Positions 29,696 through 37,931 of a stretch of DNA of 64,000 bases are shown piece after piece. The notes under the pieces are model-generated. The model was not told the origin of the DNA. It saw nothing but the letters and a program-made list of their open reading frames with translations, and did no database searches. This stretch comes from Dechloromonas sp. A34 (GTDB lineage Bacteria > Pseudomonadota > Gammaproteobacteria > Burkholderiales > Rhodocyclaceae), in the NCBI RefSeq assembly GCF_026261605.1, contig NZ_CP102486.1:744001-808000 (forward strand), read 5' to 3'. The position numbers and the translations under genes were made by a program. The stretch's first letter is position 1. The number at the start of each line of letters is the position of its first letter.

Positions 29696-29722
29696 AAGGC
29701 GGGGTTTCGACCCCGCCTTTTT
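29696..29722 (+). terminator. Rho-independent terminator after dctM
   Basis: AAGGCGGGG (29696-29704), loop TTTCGA, CCCCGCCTT (29711-29719) and a T-run to 29722. It ends dctQM and separates it from the dps control region, which starts only 6 nt later. Confidence 0.88.
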
Positions 29723-29727
29723 CATTG

Positions 29728-29764
29728 ATAGCTGTCGCCTATGCCCGATATCGGGACAAACCAT
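29728..29764 (+). promoter_or_regulatory. OxyR-like operator upstream of dps
   Basis: Reads ATAG-N7-CTAT-N7-ATCG-N7-CCAT: four tetranucleotides spaced exactly as in the known OxyR pattern ATAG-N7-CTAT-N7-ATAG-N7-CTAT, with 14 of 16 bases matching. It directly abuts the best -35 candidate of dps, as expected for an OxyR activation site. dps is a classic OxyR target. The OxyR gene itself is not in the window. Confidence 0.65.
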
Positions 29765-29793
29765 TGGCATCGCCGGGTTGGTCGCGGCACAAT
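29764..29793 (+). promoter_or_regulatory. Candidate sigma-70 promoter of dps
   Basis: TTGGCA (29764-29769), an 18-nt spacer and CACAAT (29788-29793). The -35 matches consensus at 5 of 6 and the -10 at 4 of 6, which is consistent with an activator-dependent promoter. A leader of about 65 nt would precede the dps start. Confidence 0.4.
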
Positions 29794-29864
29794 AGCCGCA
29801 TCACATAAGCGGCTGGCCTGCGGGCTGGCTTTTCCAGTTCGATCACAGAAGAATGGAGTTCACC

Positions 29865-30335
29865 ATGACGATGGATATTGGCATCAGCAAGAAGGAACGG
29901 GAGAAAATTGCCGAGGGCTTGTCTCGCCTGCTGGCCGACTCGTTCACCCTCTATCTGAAGACCCACAACTTCCACTGGAACGTGACCGGTCCGATGTTCA
30001 ACACCCTGCACGTGATGTTCATGGACCAATACACCGAGTTGTGGAATGCGCTGGATCTGATTGCCGAGCGCATTCGCGCGCTGGGTGTTCCGGCACCGGC
30101 GACCTATCGGGAATTTGCCAAGCTGACGGTGATCAAGGAAAGCGAAGGCACGCCCAATGCCACCGAGATGCTCAAGCAACTGCTGGCCGGCCAGGAGGCC
30201 GTGGTCAAGACGGCGCGCGGCATCTTCCCGGTGGTGGACAAGGCCGGCGACGAGCCGACGGCCGACCTGCTGACCCAGCGCATGCAGATCCATGAAAAGA
30301 ATGCCTGGATGCTGCGCAGCATGCTCGACGCCTGA
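29865..30335 (+). CDS. dps: Dps family ferritin-like DNA-protection protein
   Basis: 156 residues. Dps dodecamers oxidise and store iron and shield DNA during peroxide or starvation stress. Ferroxidase ligands appear in LKTHNFHWNVTGPMF and, one helix on, in FMDQYTELWNALDLIAERIRALG. ATG 29865 has GGAG about 7 nt upstream; an in-frame ATG 12 nt earlier (29853) is possible. It is monocistronic, between an OxyR-like operator and a strong bidirectional terminator, and lies between the TRAP permease and binding-protein genes without an obvious functional tie. Confidence 0.93.
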   Translation: MTMDIGISKKEREKIAEGLSRLLADSFTLYLKTHNFHWNVTGPMFNTLHVMFMDQYTELWNALDLIAERIRALGVPAPATYREFAKLTVIKESEGTPNATEMLKQLLAGQEAVVKTARGIFPVVDKAGDEPTADLLTQRMQIHEKNAWMLRSMLDA

Positions 30336-30351
30336 TCCTGAAGGATTTCAG

Positions 30352-30390
30352 GCAACAAAAAACCCGCGAATTTCGCGGGTTTTTTGTTGC
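30352..30390. terminator. Bidirectional terminator between dps and the TRAP binding protein gene
   Basis: A long near-perfect stem: GCAACAAAAAACCCGCGAA (30352-30370) pairs with 30372-30390, giving A-run/CCCGCG/T-run symmetry. Both the plus-strand dps and the minus-strand dctP gene (ending 30403) would stop here. Confidence 0.9.
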
Positions 30391-30402
30391 AGGGCCGAAG
30401 CC

Positions 30403-31491
30403 TTATTTGTGCGACTGCAGGAAGCTGTCCATGCGGGCCTCGGCCACACTGAACCAGGCGTTCTGGGTTTTCCGGTATTTTTCGTACTCGGTGTAAATTT
30501 TCTTGAAGGCCGGATTCTTACCGGCCTCGTCGGCATACAGTTCCTGAGCGGCCTTGTAGGCGGCTTCCATCACATCCTTCGGGTAAGCCTGCAGCTTGAC
30601 GCCGGCCTGCAGCAGCTTGGAAAGGGCGGCCGGGTTTTTGTGGTCGTACTCGGCCAACATCGTGACGTTGGCCTCGTAGGCGGCGGCCTGGAAGGCCTCC
30701 TGGTATTCCTTCGGCAGCTTGTCCCATTCCTTCTTGTTCACGAAGAAGTGGATGACCGGGCCCGGTTCCCACCAGCCCGGATAGTAGTAGTTCTTGGCAA
30801 CCTTGAAGAAGCCCAGTTTTTCGTCGTCGTACGGGCCGACCCACTCGGCGGCGTCGATGGTGCCCTTTTCCAGTGCCGGGTAGATGTCGCCACCGGCGAT
30901 CTGTTGCGGAACGGCGCCCAGTGCAGCGAAAACATTGCCGCCGAGGCCGGCGATCCGGATTTTCAGACCCTTGACGTCATCCAGGCCCTTGATTTCCTTG
31001 CGGAACCAGCCGCCCATCTGGGTGCCGGTATTGCCGCCAGCGAAGGAGACAACGTTGTAGTTGGCATAAAACTCGTCGAGCAGCTTCTGGCCGCCGCCGT
31101 AGTAGATCCAGGCATTCATCTGGCGGGCATTCATGCCGAAGGGGACCGAGGTTCCGAAGCCGAAGGTCTTGTCCTTGCCGACGTAGTAGTAGGAGCAGGT
31201 ATGGCAGACTTCAACCGTGCCTTGCTGCACTGCATCCAAAGCCTGCAGGCCGGGAACGATTTCGCCGCCCGGGAAAACGCGGATGTCGAACTTGCCGCCG
31301 GTCATTGCGCGCAGGCGATTGGCCAGCACGTCAGCGCCGCCGTAGATGGTGTCCAGGCTCTTCGGGAAGCTGGATGTCAGGCGCCATTTGACGACCGGGC
31401 CGGATTGGGCGATGGCCGGGGCGGCGATAGTGGCTGCTGCGCCGGCAGCGGCACCGACGGATGCTTTTTTCAGAAAATCACGACGTTGCAT
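30403..31491 (-). CDS. dctP: TRAP transporter substrate-binding protein, TakP-like, copy 1
   Basis: 362 residues. The N-terminus MQRRDFLKKASVG...APAIAQS is a twin-arginine (Tat) signal. The mature part carries the DctP-family segments WRLTSSFPKSLDTIYGG, FPGGEIVPGLQALDAV, GGNTGTQMGGWFRKEI and IYPALEKGTIDAAEWVGPYDD, which closely follow the alpha-keto acid binding protein TakP of Rhodobacter as I remember it. Predicted ligand: a 2-oxo acid such as pyruvate, with a cation; this is inference. GGAGGAGAC gives a strong ribosome site. It is downstream of a near-identical copy. Confidence 0.9.
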   Translation of the reverse strand: MQRRDFLKKASVGAAAGAAATIAAPAIAQSGPVVKWRLTSSFPKSLDTIYGGADVLANRLRAMTGGKFDIRVFPGGEIVPGLQALDAVQQGTVEVCHTCSYYYVGKDKTFGFGTSVPFGMNARQMNAWIYYGGGQKLLDEFYANYNVVSFAGGNTGTQMGGWFRKEIKGLDDVKGLKIRIAGLGGNVFAALGAVPQQIAGGDIYPALEKGTIDAAEWVGPYDDEKLGFFKVAKNYYYPGWWEPGPVIHFFVNKKEWDKLPKEYQEAFQAAAYEANVTMLAEYDHKNPAALSKLLQAGVKLQAYPKDVMEAAYKAAQELYADEAGKNPAFKKIYTEYEKYRKTQNAWFSVAEARMDSFLQSHK

Positions 31492-31614
31492 ATTGTCTCC
31501 TCCAGTAGTGATCGGGTCGTCATCAGTGACGATTGGACCATTCTTCACCAATAAATAAATTTTTGCGAGTGGTGGAAAACCCTAATCCCCAGCAAGGCAG
31601 GGGCCTGCAACAAA

Positions 31615-31638
31615 AACGGGGTGCCGTGGCACCCCGTT
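31615..31638 (-). terminator. Terminator between the two dctP copies
   Basis: AACGGGGTGCC (31615-31625) and GGCACCCCGTT (31628-31638) form an 11-bp stem. Read on the minus strand it is followed by a T-run (complement of CAAAAA, 31611-31616), so it ends the upstream copy and the downstream copy probably has its own promoter. Confidence 0.85.
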
Positions 31639-31660
31639 ACTTCGCTGCACTCCGACTCGT

Positions 31661-32749
31661 CTAACGCTGGGCTTGCATGAACTGGTCCATGGGCATTTCA
31701 GCGACCGAGAACCAGGCGCGCTGCGTCTTGGCGTACTTCCCATAGGATTCATAAATCTTCTTGAATGCCGGATTCTTGGCCGCCTCGTCGCTGTAGATCT
31801 GCTGCGCTGCCTTGTAGGCAGCTGTCATGATCTCTTTCGAGAAGGTGCGCAACTTGACCCCGTTCTGCAGCAATTTGGACAGTGCGATCGGGTTCTTGTG
31901 GTCGTACTCGGCGAGCATCGTGACATTGGCCTCGTAGGCGGCTACCTTGAAGGCCGACTGGTATTCCTTGGGCAGTTTGTCCCATTCCTTCTTATTGACG
32001 AAGAACTGCAGGCAGGTACCCGGCTCCCACCAGCCCGGACCGTAGTAGTTCTTGGCCACTTTATGGAAACCGAGTTTTTCGTCGTCGTAGGGACCGATCC
32101 ATTCTGCGGCGTCAATCGTCCCCTTTTCCAGGGCCGGGTAGATGTCGCCTGCCGCAATCTGTTGCGGGACCAGGCCCAGTTCCGAGAATACTGCGCCACC
32201 CAGGCCGCCGATCCGCATCTTGATGCCCTTGAGGTCGGTCACCGTGTTGACTTCCTTACGCCACCAGCCGGCCATCTGGGTGCCGGTGTTGCCGCCGGCG
32301 AAAGAGATGAAATTGTAGTTGGCGTAGAACTCGTCAACCAGTTCCTGGCCCCCGCCGTAGTACATCCAGGCATTGGTCTGGCGGGCATTCATGCCAAAGG
32401 GCAAGGCCGTGCCGAAAGCAAAGGTACGATCCTTGCCGACGTAGTAGAAGGAGGCGGTATGGCAGCACTCGACTGTGCCTTGCTGTACGGCATCCATAGC
32501 CTGCAGGCCGGGAACGATTTCGCCGCCGGGAAAGACGCGAATGTCGAACTTGCCACCCGTCAATTCGCGCAGACGATTGGCCAGTACGTCGGCGCCACCG
32601 TAAATCGTATCCAGGCTCTTCGGAAAGCTGGAGGTCAGGCGCCATTTGACGACCGGGCCTGACTGGGCGATGGCGGGAGCTGCCAGGGTGGTGGCCGCGC
32701 CGGCGGCCGCGCCGACGGAGGCTTTTTTCAGGAAATCGCGACGTTGCAT
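31661..32749 (-). CDS. dctP: TRAP transporter substrate-binding protein, TakP-like, copy 2
   Basis: 362 residues, the same length as copy 1 and largely identical, including the Tat signal MQRRDFLKKASVGAAAGA and the ligand-site region. Differences cluster outside the core, for example ATQ/RREVNTVTDLKGIKMRIGG against RKEIKGLDDVKGLKIRIAG, and ECCHTASFYYVG against EVCHTCSYYYVG. A recent tandem duplication with early divergence is the simplest reading; the two may bind different 2-oxo acids for one DctQM pair. GGGGAC precedes the ATG. It has its own terminator. Confidence 0.9.
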   Translation of the reverse strand: MQRRDFLKKASVGAAAGAATTLAAPAIAQSGPVVKWRLTSSFPKSLDTIYGGADVLANRLRELTGGKFDIRVFPGGEIVPGLQAMDAVQQGTVECCHTASFYYVGKDRTFAFGTALPFGMNARQTNAWMYYGGGQELVDEFYANYNFISFAGGNTGTQMAGWWRKEVNTVTDLKGIKMRIGGLGGAVFSELGLVPQQIAAGDIYPALEKGTIDAAEWIGPYDDEKLGFHKVAKNYYGPGWWEPGTCLQFFVNKKEWDKLPKEYQSAFKVAAYEANVTMLAEYDHKNPIALSKLLQNGVKLRTFSKEIMTAAYKAAQQIYSDEAAKNPAFKKIYESYGKYAKTQRAWFSVAEMPMDQFMQAQR

Positions 32750-32880
32750 TTTGTCCCCTAGAAAGGAAATGTTTGAGGTCTGTGAACTGCCGGCCGCATT
32801 CTAGGGAGCAACGAAAAAATTACGATTAGTGAAATCCCGCTTAGGAAAAACCCTTGGTTTTAGTGTGGAGATTGTCTGTT

Positions 32881-32900
32881 CCAGGCCGAATCCGGCCTGG
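32881..32900 (-). terminator. Weak hairpin after pmbA
   Basis: CCAGGCCG (32881-32888), loop AATC, CGGCCTGG (32893-32900): a perfect 8-bp stem just past the pmbA stop, but without a following T-run on the minus strand. It may end or stabilise the pmbA transcript. The 130 nt below it, up to the second dctP, hold no gene and presumably that gene's promoter. Confidence 0.45.
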
Positions 32901-32916
32901 AGCGAGCTATACCAGC

Positions 32917-34260
32917 TCAGTCGCCGGCGACGGTCATCCGGTCGACCAGGATCGAGCCTGTCTGCTTGGAACCCCGCACCTGGACATCGTTGCCGACGGC
33001 GACGATGCCGGACAGCATGGCCTTAAGGTTGCCGGCGATGGTGATTTCCTCGACCGGGTAGGCAATCTTGCCGTTTTCCACCCAGTAGCCGGCGGCGCCC
33101 CGCGAGTAATCGCCAGTCACGTAATTGATGCCATGGCCAAGCAGTTCGGTGAGGAACAGGCCGCGCCCCATGCGCGCCAGCAGGCCGTCGAGGTCGAGCT
33201 CGCCGGGCTGGATGATCAGGTTGTGGCTACCGCCGGCATTGCCGGTGGTCTGCATGCCGAGCTTGCGGGCCGAGTAGGTGCTGAGGAAATAGCCTTGCAG
33301 GATGCCGTCGGTGACGATATCCCGGTCGCGGGTGGCGACGCCGTCGCTGTCGAAGGAGGCACTGCCCAGCCCGCACTTGATGTGCGGCCGCTCGCAAATT
33401 TGGACGAATTCCGGCATCACGCGCTTGCCGAGGTGGTCGAGCAGAAACGATGACTTGCGATAGAGCGCGCCGCCGCTGGCCGCATGGACCAGGCTGCCGA
33501 GCAGGCCGGCGGCGAGCGGCGCTTCGAACAGCACCGGGAACTCGCCGGTCTTTACCTTGCGTCCGCCGAGCCGGGCGACGGCGCGTTCGGCGGCAATGCG
33601 GCCGACGCGCAACGGGTCGTCGAGCCGGGTGGCGTCGCGATGGGTGGTGTACCAGTCGTCGCGTTGCATCGCATCCTGCTCGCCGGCGATCACCGAACAG
33701 GAAATGTAGTGGCGGGAAGTCGGGTAGCCGCCCATGAAGCCCAGGCTATTAGCCGAGACGAACTGGGCCTGTTGGGTCGAAATCGAGGCGCCTTCGGAAT
33801 TGCTGATTTTCGGGCTGGCATCGAAAGCCGCCTGCTCGCAGCGGCGGGCGGTTTCGATCGCCTCTTCGACCGAGAGCGCCCAGGGGTGGAACAGGTCGAG
33901 GTCCAGGCTGTCCTTGGCCATCAGTGCTGCGTCGGCCAGACCGGCACAGTCGTCCTCGGCCGTGAAGCGGGCAATATTGAGCGCCGCTTCGACGGTTTCG
34001 CGCAGAGCCTGGGCCGAAAAGTCGGAGGTGCTGGCGTAGCCCTTGCGCTGGCCGGAATAGATGGTGATGCCGACGCCCTTGTCGCGATTGAACTCGATGG
34101 TCTCGACCTCGTCGCAACGCACGCCGACCGACTGGCCGAAGCCTTCAGAAACATCGACCTCGCAGGCCGTGGCGCCATTGTCGCGGGCATGTTTGAGGAC
34201 ATCCTCGGCCAGTTGCTGCAGCGTGGCAAAGGGGTAGGAAAAAGCGGCAGTTGCTGGCAT
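32917..34260 (-). CDS. pmbA: Metalloprotease PmbA/TldE
   Basis: 447 residues. TldE-type subunit of the TldD/TldE protease that degrades unfolded peptides and matures ribosomally made peptides such as microcin B17; TldE itself lacks the metal site. Family features: VRCDEVETIEFNRDKGVGITIYSGQRKG (in pieces), the GAALYRKSSFLLDHLG-like core and the TGNAGGSHNLIIQPG and YVTGDYSRGAAGYWVENG blocks near the C-terminus. It is divergent from darP across 69 nt, an arrangement kept across many proteobacteria. The TldD partner is not in the window. Confidence 0.93.
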   Translation of the reverse strand: MPATAAFSYPFATLQQLAEDVLKHARDNGATACEVDVSEGFGQSVGVRCDEVETIEFNRDKGVGITIYSGQRKGYASTSDFSAQALRETVEAALNIARFTAEDDCAGLADAALMAKDSLDLDLFHPWALSVEEAIETARRCEQAAFDASPKISNSEGASISTQQAQFVSANSLGFMGGYPTSRHYISCSVIAGEQDAMQRDDWYTTHRDATRLDDPLRVGRIAAERAVARLGGRKVKTGEFPVLFEAPLAAGLLGSLVHAASGGALYRKSSFLLDHLGKRVMPEFVQICERPHIKCGLGSASFDSDGVATRDRDIVTDGILQGYFLSTYSARKLGMQTTGNAGGSHNLIIQPGELDLDGLLARMGRGLFLTELLGHGINYVTGDYSRGAAGYWVENGKIAYPVEEITIAGNLKAMLSGIVAVGNDVQVRGSKQTGSILVDRMTVAGD

Positions 34261-34329
34261 GAAGGCGGCGTCGATTCGGGAAAGTCGCTATCATAGCAGC
34301 CCTATATTGCCAGTCCCCGATCGCGCCCC

Positions 34330-34854
34330 ATGCAAGAAGAAGATTTCACCGAGAATACCGGCCGTCCCTCCAAGACCAAGAAGAAGCAGGCCATGCACGA
34401 ATTGCAGGATCTCGGCGCCGAACTGGTCGAGCTGTCCACCGGCCAGCTGAAGCGGATCAATCTGCCGGAGAATATTTACGAGGCGGTGCGCGAATGCCAG
34501 AAGATCACCGCCCACGGCGCCCGCCGGCGGCAGATCATGTATCTCGGCAAGCTGATGCGAAGCACCGACGAGGAGCCGATCCGCGCCGGCCTGGCCCTGA
34601 TCCGTGGCGAGTCCTCGGCCGAAACGGCTCGCCTGCACCGGTTGGAACGCTTCCGCACTCGCCTCCTCGAAGACGAGTCGGTGCTCGCCGAAATTTCCGC
34701 ACTGTGGCCCAGCGTCGATCTTCAGCACCTGCGCCAGTTGCGGCGCAATGCCTTGAAGGAGCAGGAAAACAACAAGCCGCCGAAGAATTTCCGGGCTATT
34801 TTTCAGGTGCTGCAGGAGCTCGATAAAGAGGGAGGCGTCCATGTCGCAGAATGA
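34330..34854 (+). CDS. darP: Ribosome maturation protein DarP (YjgA)
   Basis: 174 residues. A highly charged helical protein of the YjgA/DarP family that binds late 50S precursors and promotes peptidyl transferase centre maturation. Seen: KTKKKQAMHELQDLGAELVEL, the RRRQIMYLGKLMR block and the DLQHLRQLRRNA end. It overlaps the start of mog by 14 nt. Divergent from pmbA, as in E. coli. Confidence 0.93.
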   Translation: MQEEDFTENTGRPSKTKKKQAMHELQDLGAELVELSTGQLKRINLPENIYEAVRECQKITAHGARRRQIMYLGKLMRSTDEEPIRAGLALIRGESSAETARLHRLERFRTRLLEDESVLAEISALWPSVDLQHLRQLRRNALKEQENNKPPKNFRAIFQVLQELDKEGGVHVAE

Positions 34855-35431
34855 AGAGCTGGTCATCGGCCTGGTTTCGATCAGTGACCGTGCCTCGAGC
34901 GGCGTCTATGAAGACAAGGGCATCCCGGCTTTGCAGGAATGGCTGGCCTGTGCGCTGAGTTCGCCCTGGCGGGTTGAAACCCGGCTGATCGCCGACGACC
35001 AGCCGACCATCGAGCAAACCCTGATTGAACTGGTTGATATCGCCAAGTGCGATCTGGTTCTGACCACCGGCGGCACCGGCCCGGCTTTGCGCGACGTTAC
35101 GCCGGAAGCCACGCTGGCCGTGGCCGACAAGGAAATGCCGGGCTTCGGCGAGGAAATGCGACGGATCAGCCTGAACTTCGTGCCGACCGCCATCCTCTCG
35201 CGCCAGGTCGCGGTGATCCGCAAGCAGACGCTGATCATCAATTTGCCCGGTCAGCCGAAATCGATCAAGGAAACGCTGGAAGGCGTCCGCGATGCCGAGG
35301 GCAAGGTCACACACGTCGGCATCTTTGCTGCAGTGCCCTATTGCATTGATCTGATCGGCGGCCCCTATGCCGAGACCAACGAGGCGGTGATCAAGGCCTT
35401 CCGACCGAAAACCGCCATTCGTCCCAAATAG
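34841..35431 (+). CDS. mog: Molybdopterin adenylyltransferase
   Basis: 196 residues. Adenylates molybdopterin before molybdate insertion. Seen: IGLVSISDRASSGVYEDKGIPAL, the LVLTTGGTGPALRDVTPEAT loop with the conserved TGGTG and D, and the LPGQPKSIKETL block. GGGAGG is well placed before ATG 34841, which lies inside the darP 3' end. The C-terminus YCIDLIGGPYAET is typical. It is followed by repeat copy B and the convergent PilZ gene. Confidence 0.95.
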   Translation: MSQNEELVIGLVSISDRASSGVYEDKGIPALQEWLACALSSPWRVETRLIADDQPTIEQTLIELVDIAKCDLVLTTGGTGPALRDVTPEATLAVADKEMPGFGEEMRRISLNFVPTAILSRQVAVIRKQTLIINLPGQPKSIKETLEGVRDAEGKVTHVGIFAAVPYCIDLIGGPYAETNEAVIKAFRPKTAIRPK

Positions 35432-35444
35432 TCCGCAATGCTTG

Positions 35445-35473
35445 GTGCCAGCCTTTGCCTTTGTGGTGCCTAG
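35445..35473. repeat. Short dispersed repeat, copy B
   Basis: GTGCCAGCCTTTGCCTTTG followed by TGGTGCCTAG, matching copy A at 3317-3344. On plus-strand RNA GGTGCCA and TGGTGCC can pair with two G-U pairs. As in copy A, the terminal CTAG contains the TAG stop (35470-35472) of the minus-strand gene, and a plus-strand gene ends just upstream, here mog. Confidence 0.6.
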
Positions 35474-37004
35474 CCGATGACCGCCTGGCGATAGCGTGCC
35501 AGTTCGAAGTCGGTCGTCTGCTCCAGCAAGGCCACCGGGGTCAGGGCATAGCGTTTTTCCTGTACGCCATATTCAAGCGTTTCGCGCAGGTCGAAACTGG
35601 CTGGCGGCAGGACGATGTGTACCTCGCCTGCCGCGCAACCTTCCTCAATGATCAGGGCTGGAACGCCGGGTAGCGCGGCATAACTGGAGGCCGCCCGTGG
35701 CTTGACTTCGACGGCCAGCGCCTGGCGGGCCAGGGTCTCGATGCCGGCACGGGCATTGCTCTCGGTTACCCGGTGGTAGCGGCGGACAATGCCGAGTAGC
35801 CAGTTTTCGCCGCCTTCAGGCTGCATTGCCACCAAGGCACCGACCTTCAGCCAGTCGGCCGGCATGTCGCTGACCACGGCGCCAAAGCCACCGCGGCTGA
35901 CGTTTTCGGCGACCCAGCTTTCCATCTGCAGGCCCGCCGGCTTGCCGCCGAATTCACCGGAAAATGCCACATAGGCATTGACCAGGCCATTGAGCACCGC
36001 CATCCGATGCTTGACGCGGTGCCGGTCATGCTTGCGCTGCGGCGGCACCGGGGCCAGATAAACCGCGAGATGGCGCACCACCGGGATCAGCGTCTTCGGG
36101 TAATACTGCCCGCCGAGATTGATATCGGCGGGAATGTCGCCGCCACGCTCGAGCGTGTTCAACAGGTTCCGGATTGCTTCATGAGCCGGGCCGGGCTTGA
36201 AGTAACGCTGCGACGGCAGTGCCCGGCTGGGCATCCTGGCCAGGCGTAGCGGTGCCTGGGCGAGCTTGAGGTCGACCCAGTAGACGCTGTCGTGCTGCGG
36301 CTCGTCGGTGAACACGAAGCCTGGCAGGAAGTGTTCGATCAGGCGTTCGGCGAGTTCGATTTCCAGCGGCAGCAGGCTGTCCATCGAGGCGGCCTGAAAG
36401 ACCATGACCTTCTGATACTCCTGGGACGGCGAACTGACGCCGACCTGCCCCCGAACTGCAGCGACTTACCCGCCACACCGGCCTCTTCGGCCGTCAGCAG
36501 CGCCCTGCCCAGGCGTTGCCAGAGCAGATTGGACGAGGGGCCATAGTGAAACTGGTCCCATTTGATAAGGGCACCGATCGCGGCCAGCAGGCGGGTGCAA
36601 ATGAAGGGCTGCGCTGCTTTCAGTTGTTCTGCCGGCCGTCCCTTGTCGCCCTGGCTGGCCAAGCTGCGTTCATAAGCTTCGGCGAGCAGGGTCCAGAAAC
36701 CGTAATTGATCGACCACAGGCGTTTTTCATCGGCCCGGGTCAGGCGGGCGGTGTGCAGGTAATCCTTGGTCAGGCGCCGAACGTGGGGCTGGGCGGCCTC
36801 GTCCAGCTGGCGGGCCGCTTCTTGAAAGCGGTCGACCGGAATGTCATCAGCTGCCAGCAGCGACTCCAGCCAGCCGACGATTTCATCGAGCGACTTGAAG
36901 GCATTGTCCTTGGGTAATTCGGCAATGATCTTTTTCAGTTCGCGCGGCTCGGCCAGGGGGTGTCCCTCTTTTTGTCCGAACAGGCTTCCCATTTTTTTCA
37001 GCAT
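35470..37004 (-). CDS. PilZ-domain protein with N-terminal helical region, one frameshift
   Basis: About 511 residues in two frames. The N-terminal part (37004 to about 36450, [14 protein letters not shown] start with GGGAGAC upstream) is helical, without motifs I know. The rest runs from [18 protein letters not shown] to the stop at 35470. Around residues 320-430 it carries a PilZ-like c-di-GMP site: RVKHR (RxxxR) and NVSRGG (N-x-S-x-x-G). Adding one G to the five-base run at 36448-36452 (C on plus) rejoins the frames. It is divergent from thyA. Probably a cytoplasmic c-di-GMP receptor; the output is unknown. Confidence 0.75.
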
Positions 37005-37133
37005 TATTGTCTCCCTCAAAGCCAGACCAGCGCGCAGTTTAGCCGCTGTGCCGCGGTTTGGGCATGGGCGGCACCCGTTCCTCCCGGAAACCGGCAATGT
37101 AGAATCGTGTTTTTGATCGAATGGCAGGCTCCC

Positions 37134-37928
37134 ATGCAGCAATACCTCGACCTGATGCGCCATGTGCTGGAAAACGGCAATGACAAATCCGACCGTACCG
37201 GCACCGGTACGCGCTCCGTTTTCGGCTGGCAGATGCGCTTCGACCTGAGCCGGGGCTTTCCGATGGTGACCACCAAGAAGCTGCATCTCAAGTCCATCGT
37301 CCATGAACTGCTGTGGTTCCTGCAGGGCGATACCAACATCGCCTACCTCAAGGCAAACGGCGTCCGCATCTGGGACGAATGGGCCGACGAGAATGGCGAC
37401 CTCGGCCCGGTCTACGGCAAGCAGTGGCGGCGCTGGGAAACGCCGGACGGCCGCGTCATCGACCAGATCGCCCAGCTGGTCCACAGCCTGAAGAACAACC
37501 CTGATTCGCGCCGCCATATCGTCTCCGCCTGGAACCCGGGCGACGTCGATAGCATGGCGTTGCCACCCTGTCATTGCCTGTTCCAGTTCTATGTCGCCGA
37601 TGGCAAGCTGTCTTGCCAGCTCTACCAGCGCAGCGCCGACATCTTCCTCGGCGTGCCATTCAATATCGCCTCCTATGCGCTGCTGACGCTGATGCTGGCG
37701 CAGGTCTGCGGTTATCAGCCGGGGGAATTCATCCATACCTTCGGCGATGCGCATATTTACGCCAATCACTTCGAGCAGGCCCGCCTGCAGCTCTCCCGCG
37801 AAACACGCCCGCTGCCGACGCTGTGGATCAACCCGGAAGTAACCGACCTACTAGCTTTCCGCTTCGAGGATTTCCGTCTCGACGCCTATGATCCGCACCC
37901 CCATATCGCCGCCCCGGTCGCGGTGTAA
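37134..37928 (+). CDS. thyA: Thymidylate synthase
   Basis: 264 residues, exactly the E. coli length. Methylates dUMP to dTMP using methylene-THF. The catalytic cysteine is C146 in [22 protein letters not shown], the [12 protein letters not shown] loop and the [12 protein letters not shown] block are standard. The frame is open much further upstream, across the PilZ promoter side, but the ATG 37134 start gives the family N-terminus. It is 3 nt upstream of the glk ATG, so both may be co-transcribed. Confidence 0.96.
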   Translation: MQQYLDLMRHVLENGNDKSDRTGTGTRSVFGWQMRFDLSRGFPMVTTKKLHLKSIVHELLWFLQGDTNIAYLKANGVRIWDEWADENGDLGPVYGKQWRRWETPDGRVIDQIAQLVHSLKNNPDSRRHIVSAWNPGDVDSMALPPCHCLFQFYVADGKLSCQLYQRSADIFLGVPFNIASYALLTLMLAQVCGYQPGEFIHTFGDAHIYANHFEQARLQLSRETRPLPTLWINPEVTDLLAFRFEDFRLDAYDPHPHIAAPVAV

Positions 37929-37931
37929 GCG

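Noticed and set aside
30403..32749. Tandem duplicate dctP genes as a mobile element
   Set aside because: No terminal repeats, transposase or target duplications around them.
36960..37133. N-terminal extension of ThyA by 58 codons
   Set aside because: No resemblance to thymidylate synthase, runs over the PilZ ribosome site; the 264-residue start is standard.
37005..37769. Minus-strand extension of the PilZ gene across thyA
   Set aside because: Antisense to thy[10 protein letters not shown] at 37004 has a good ribosome site.
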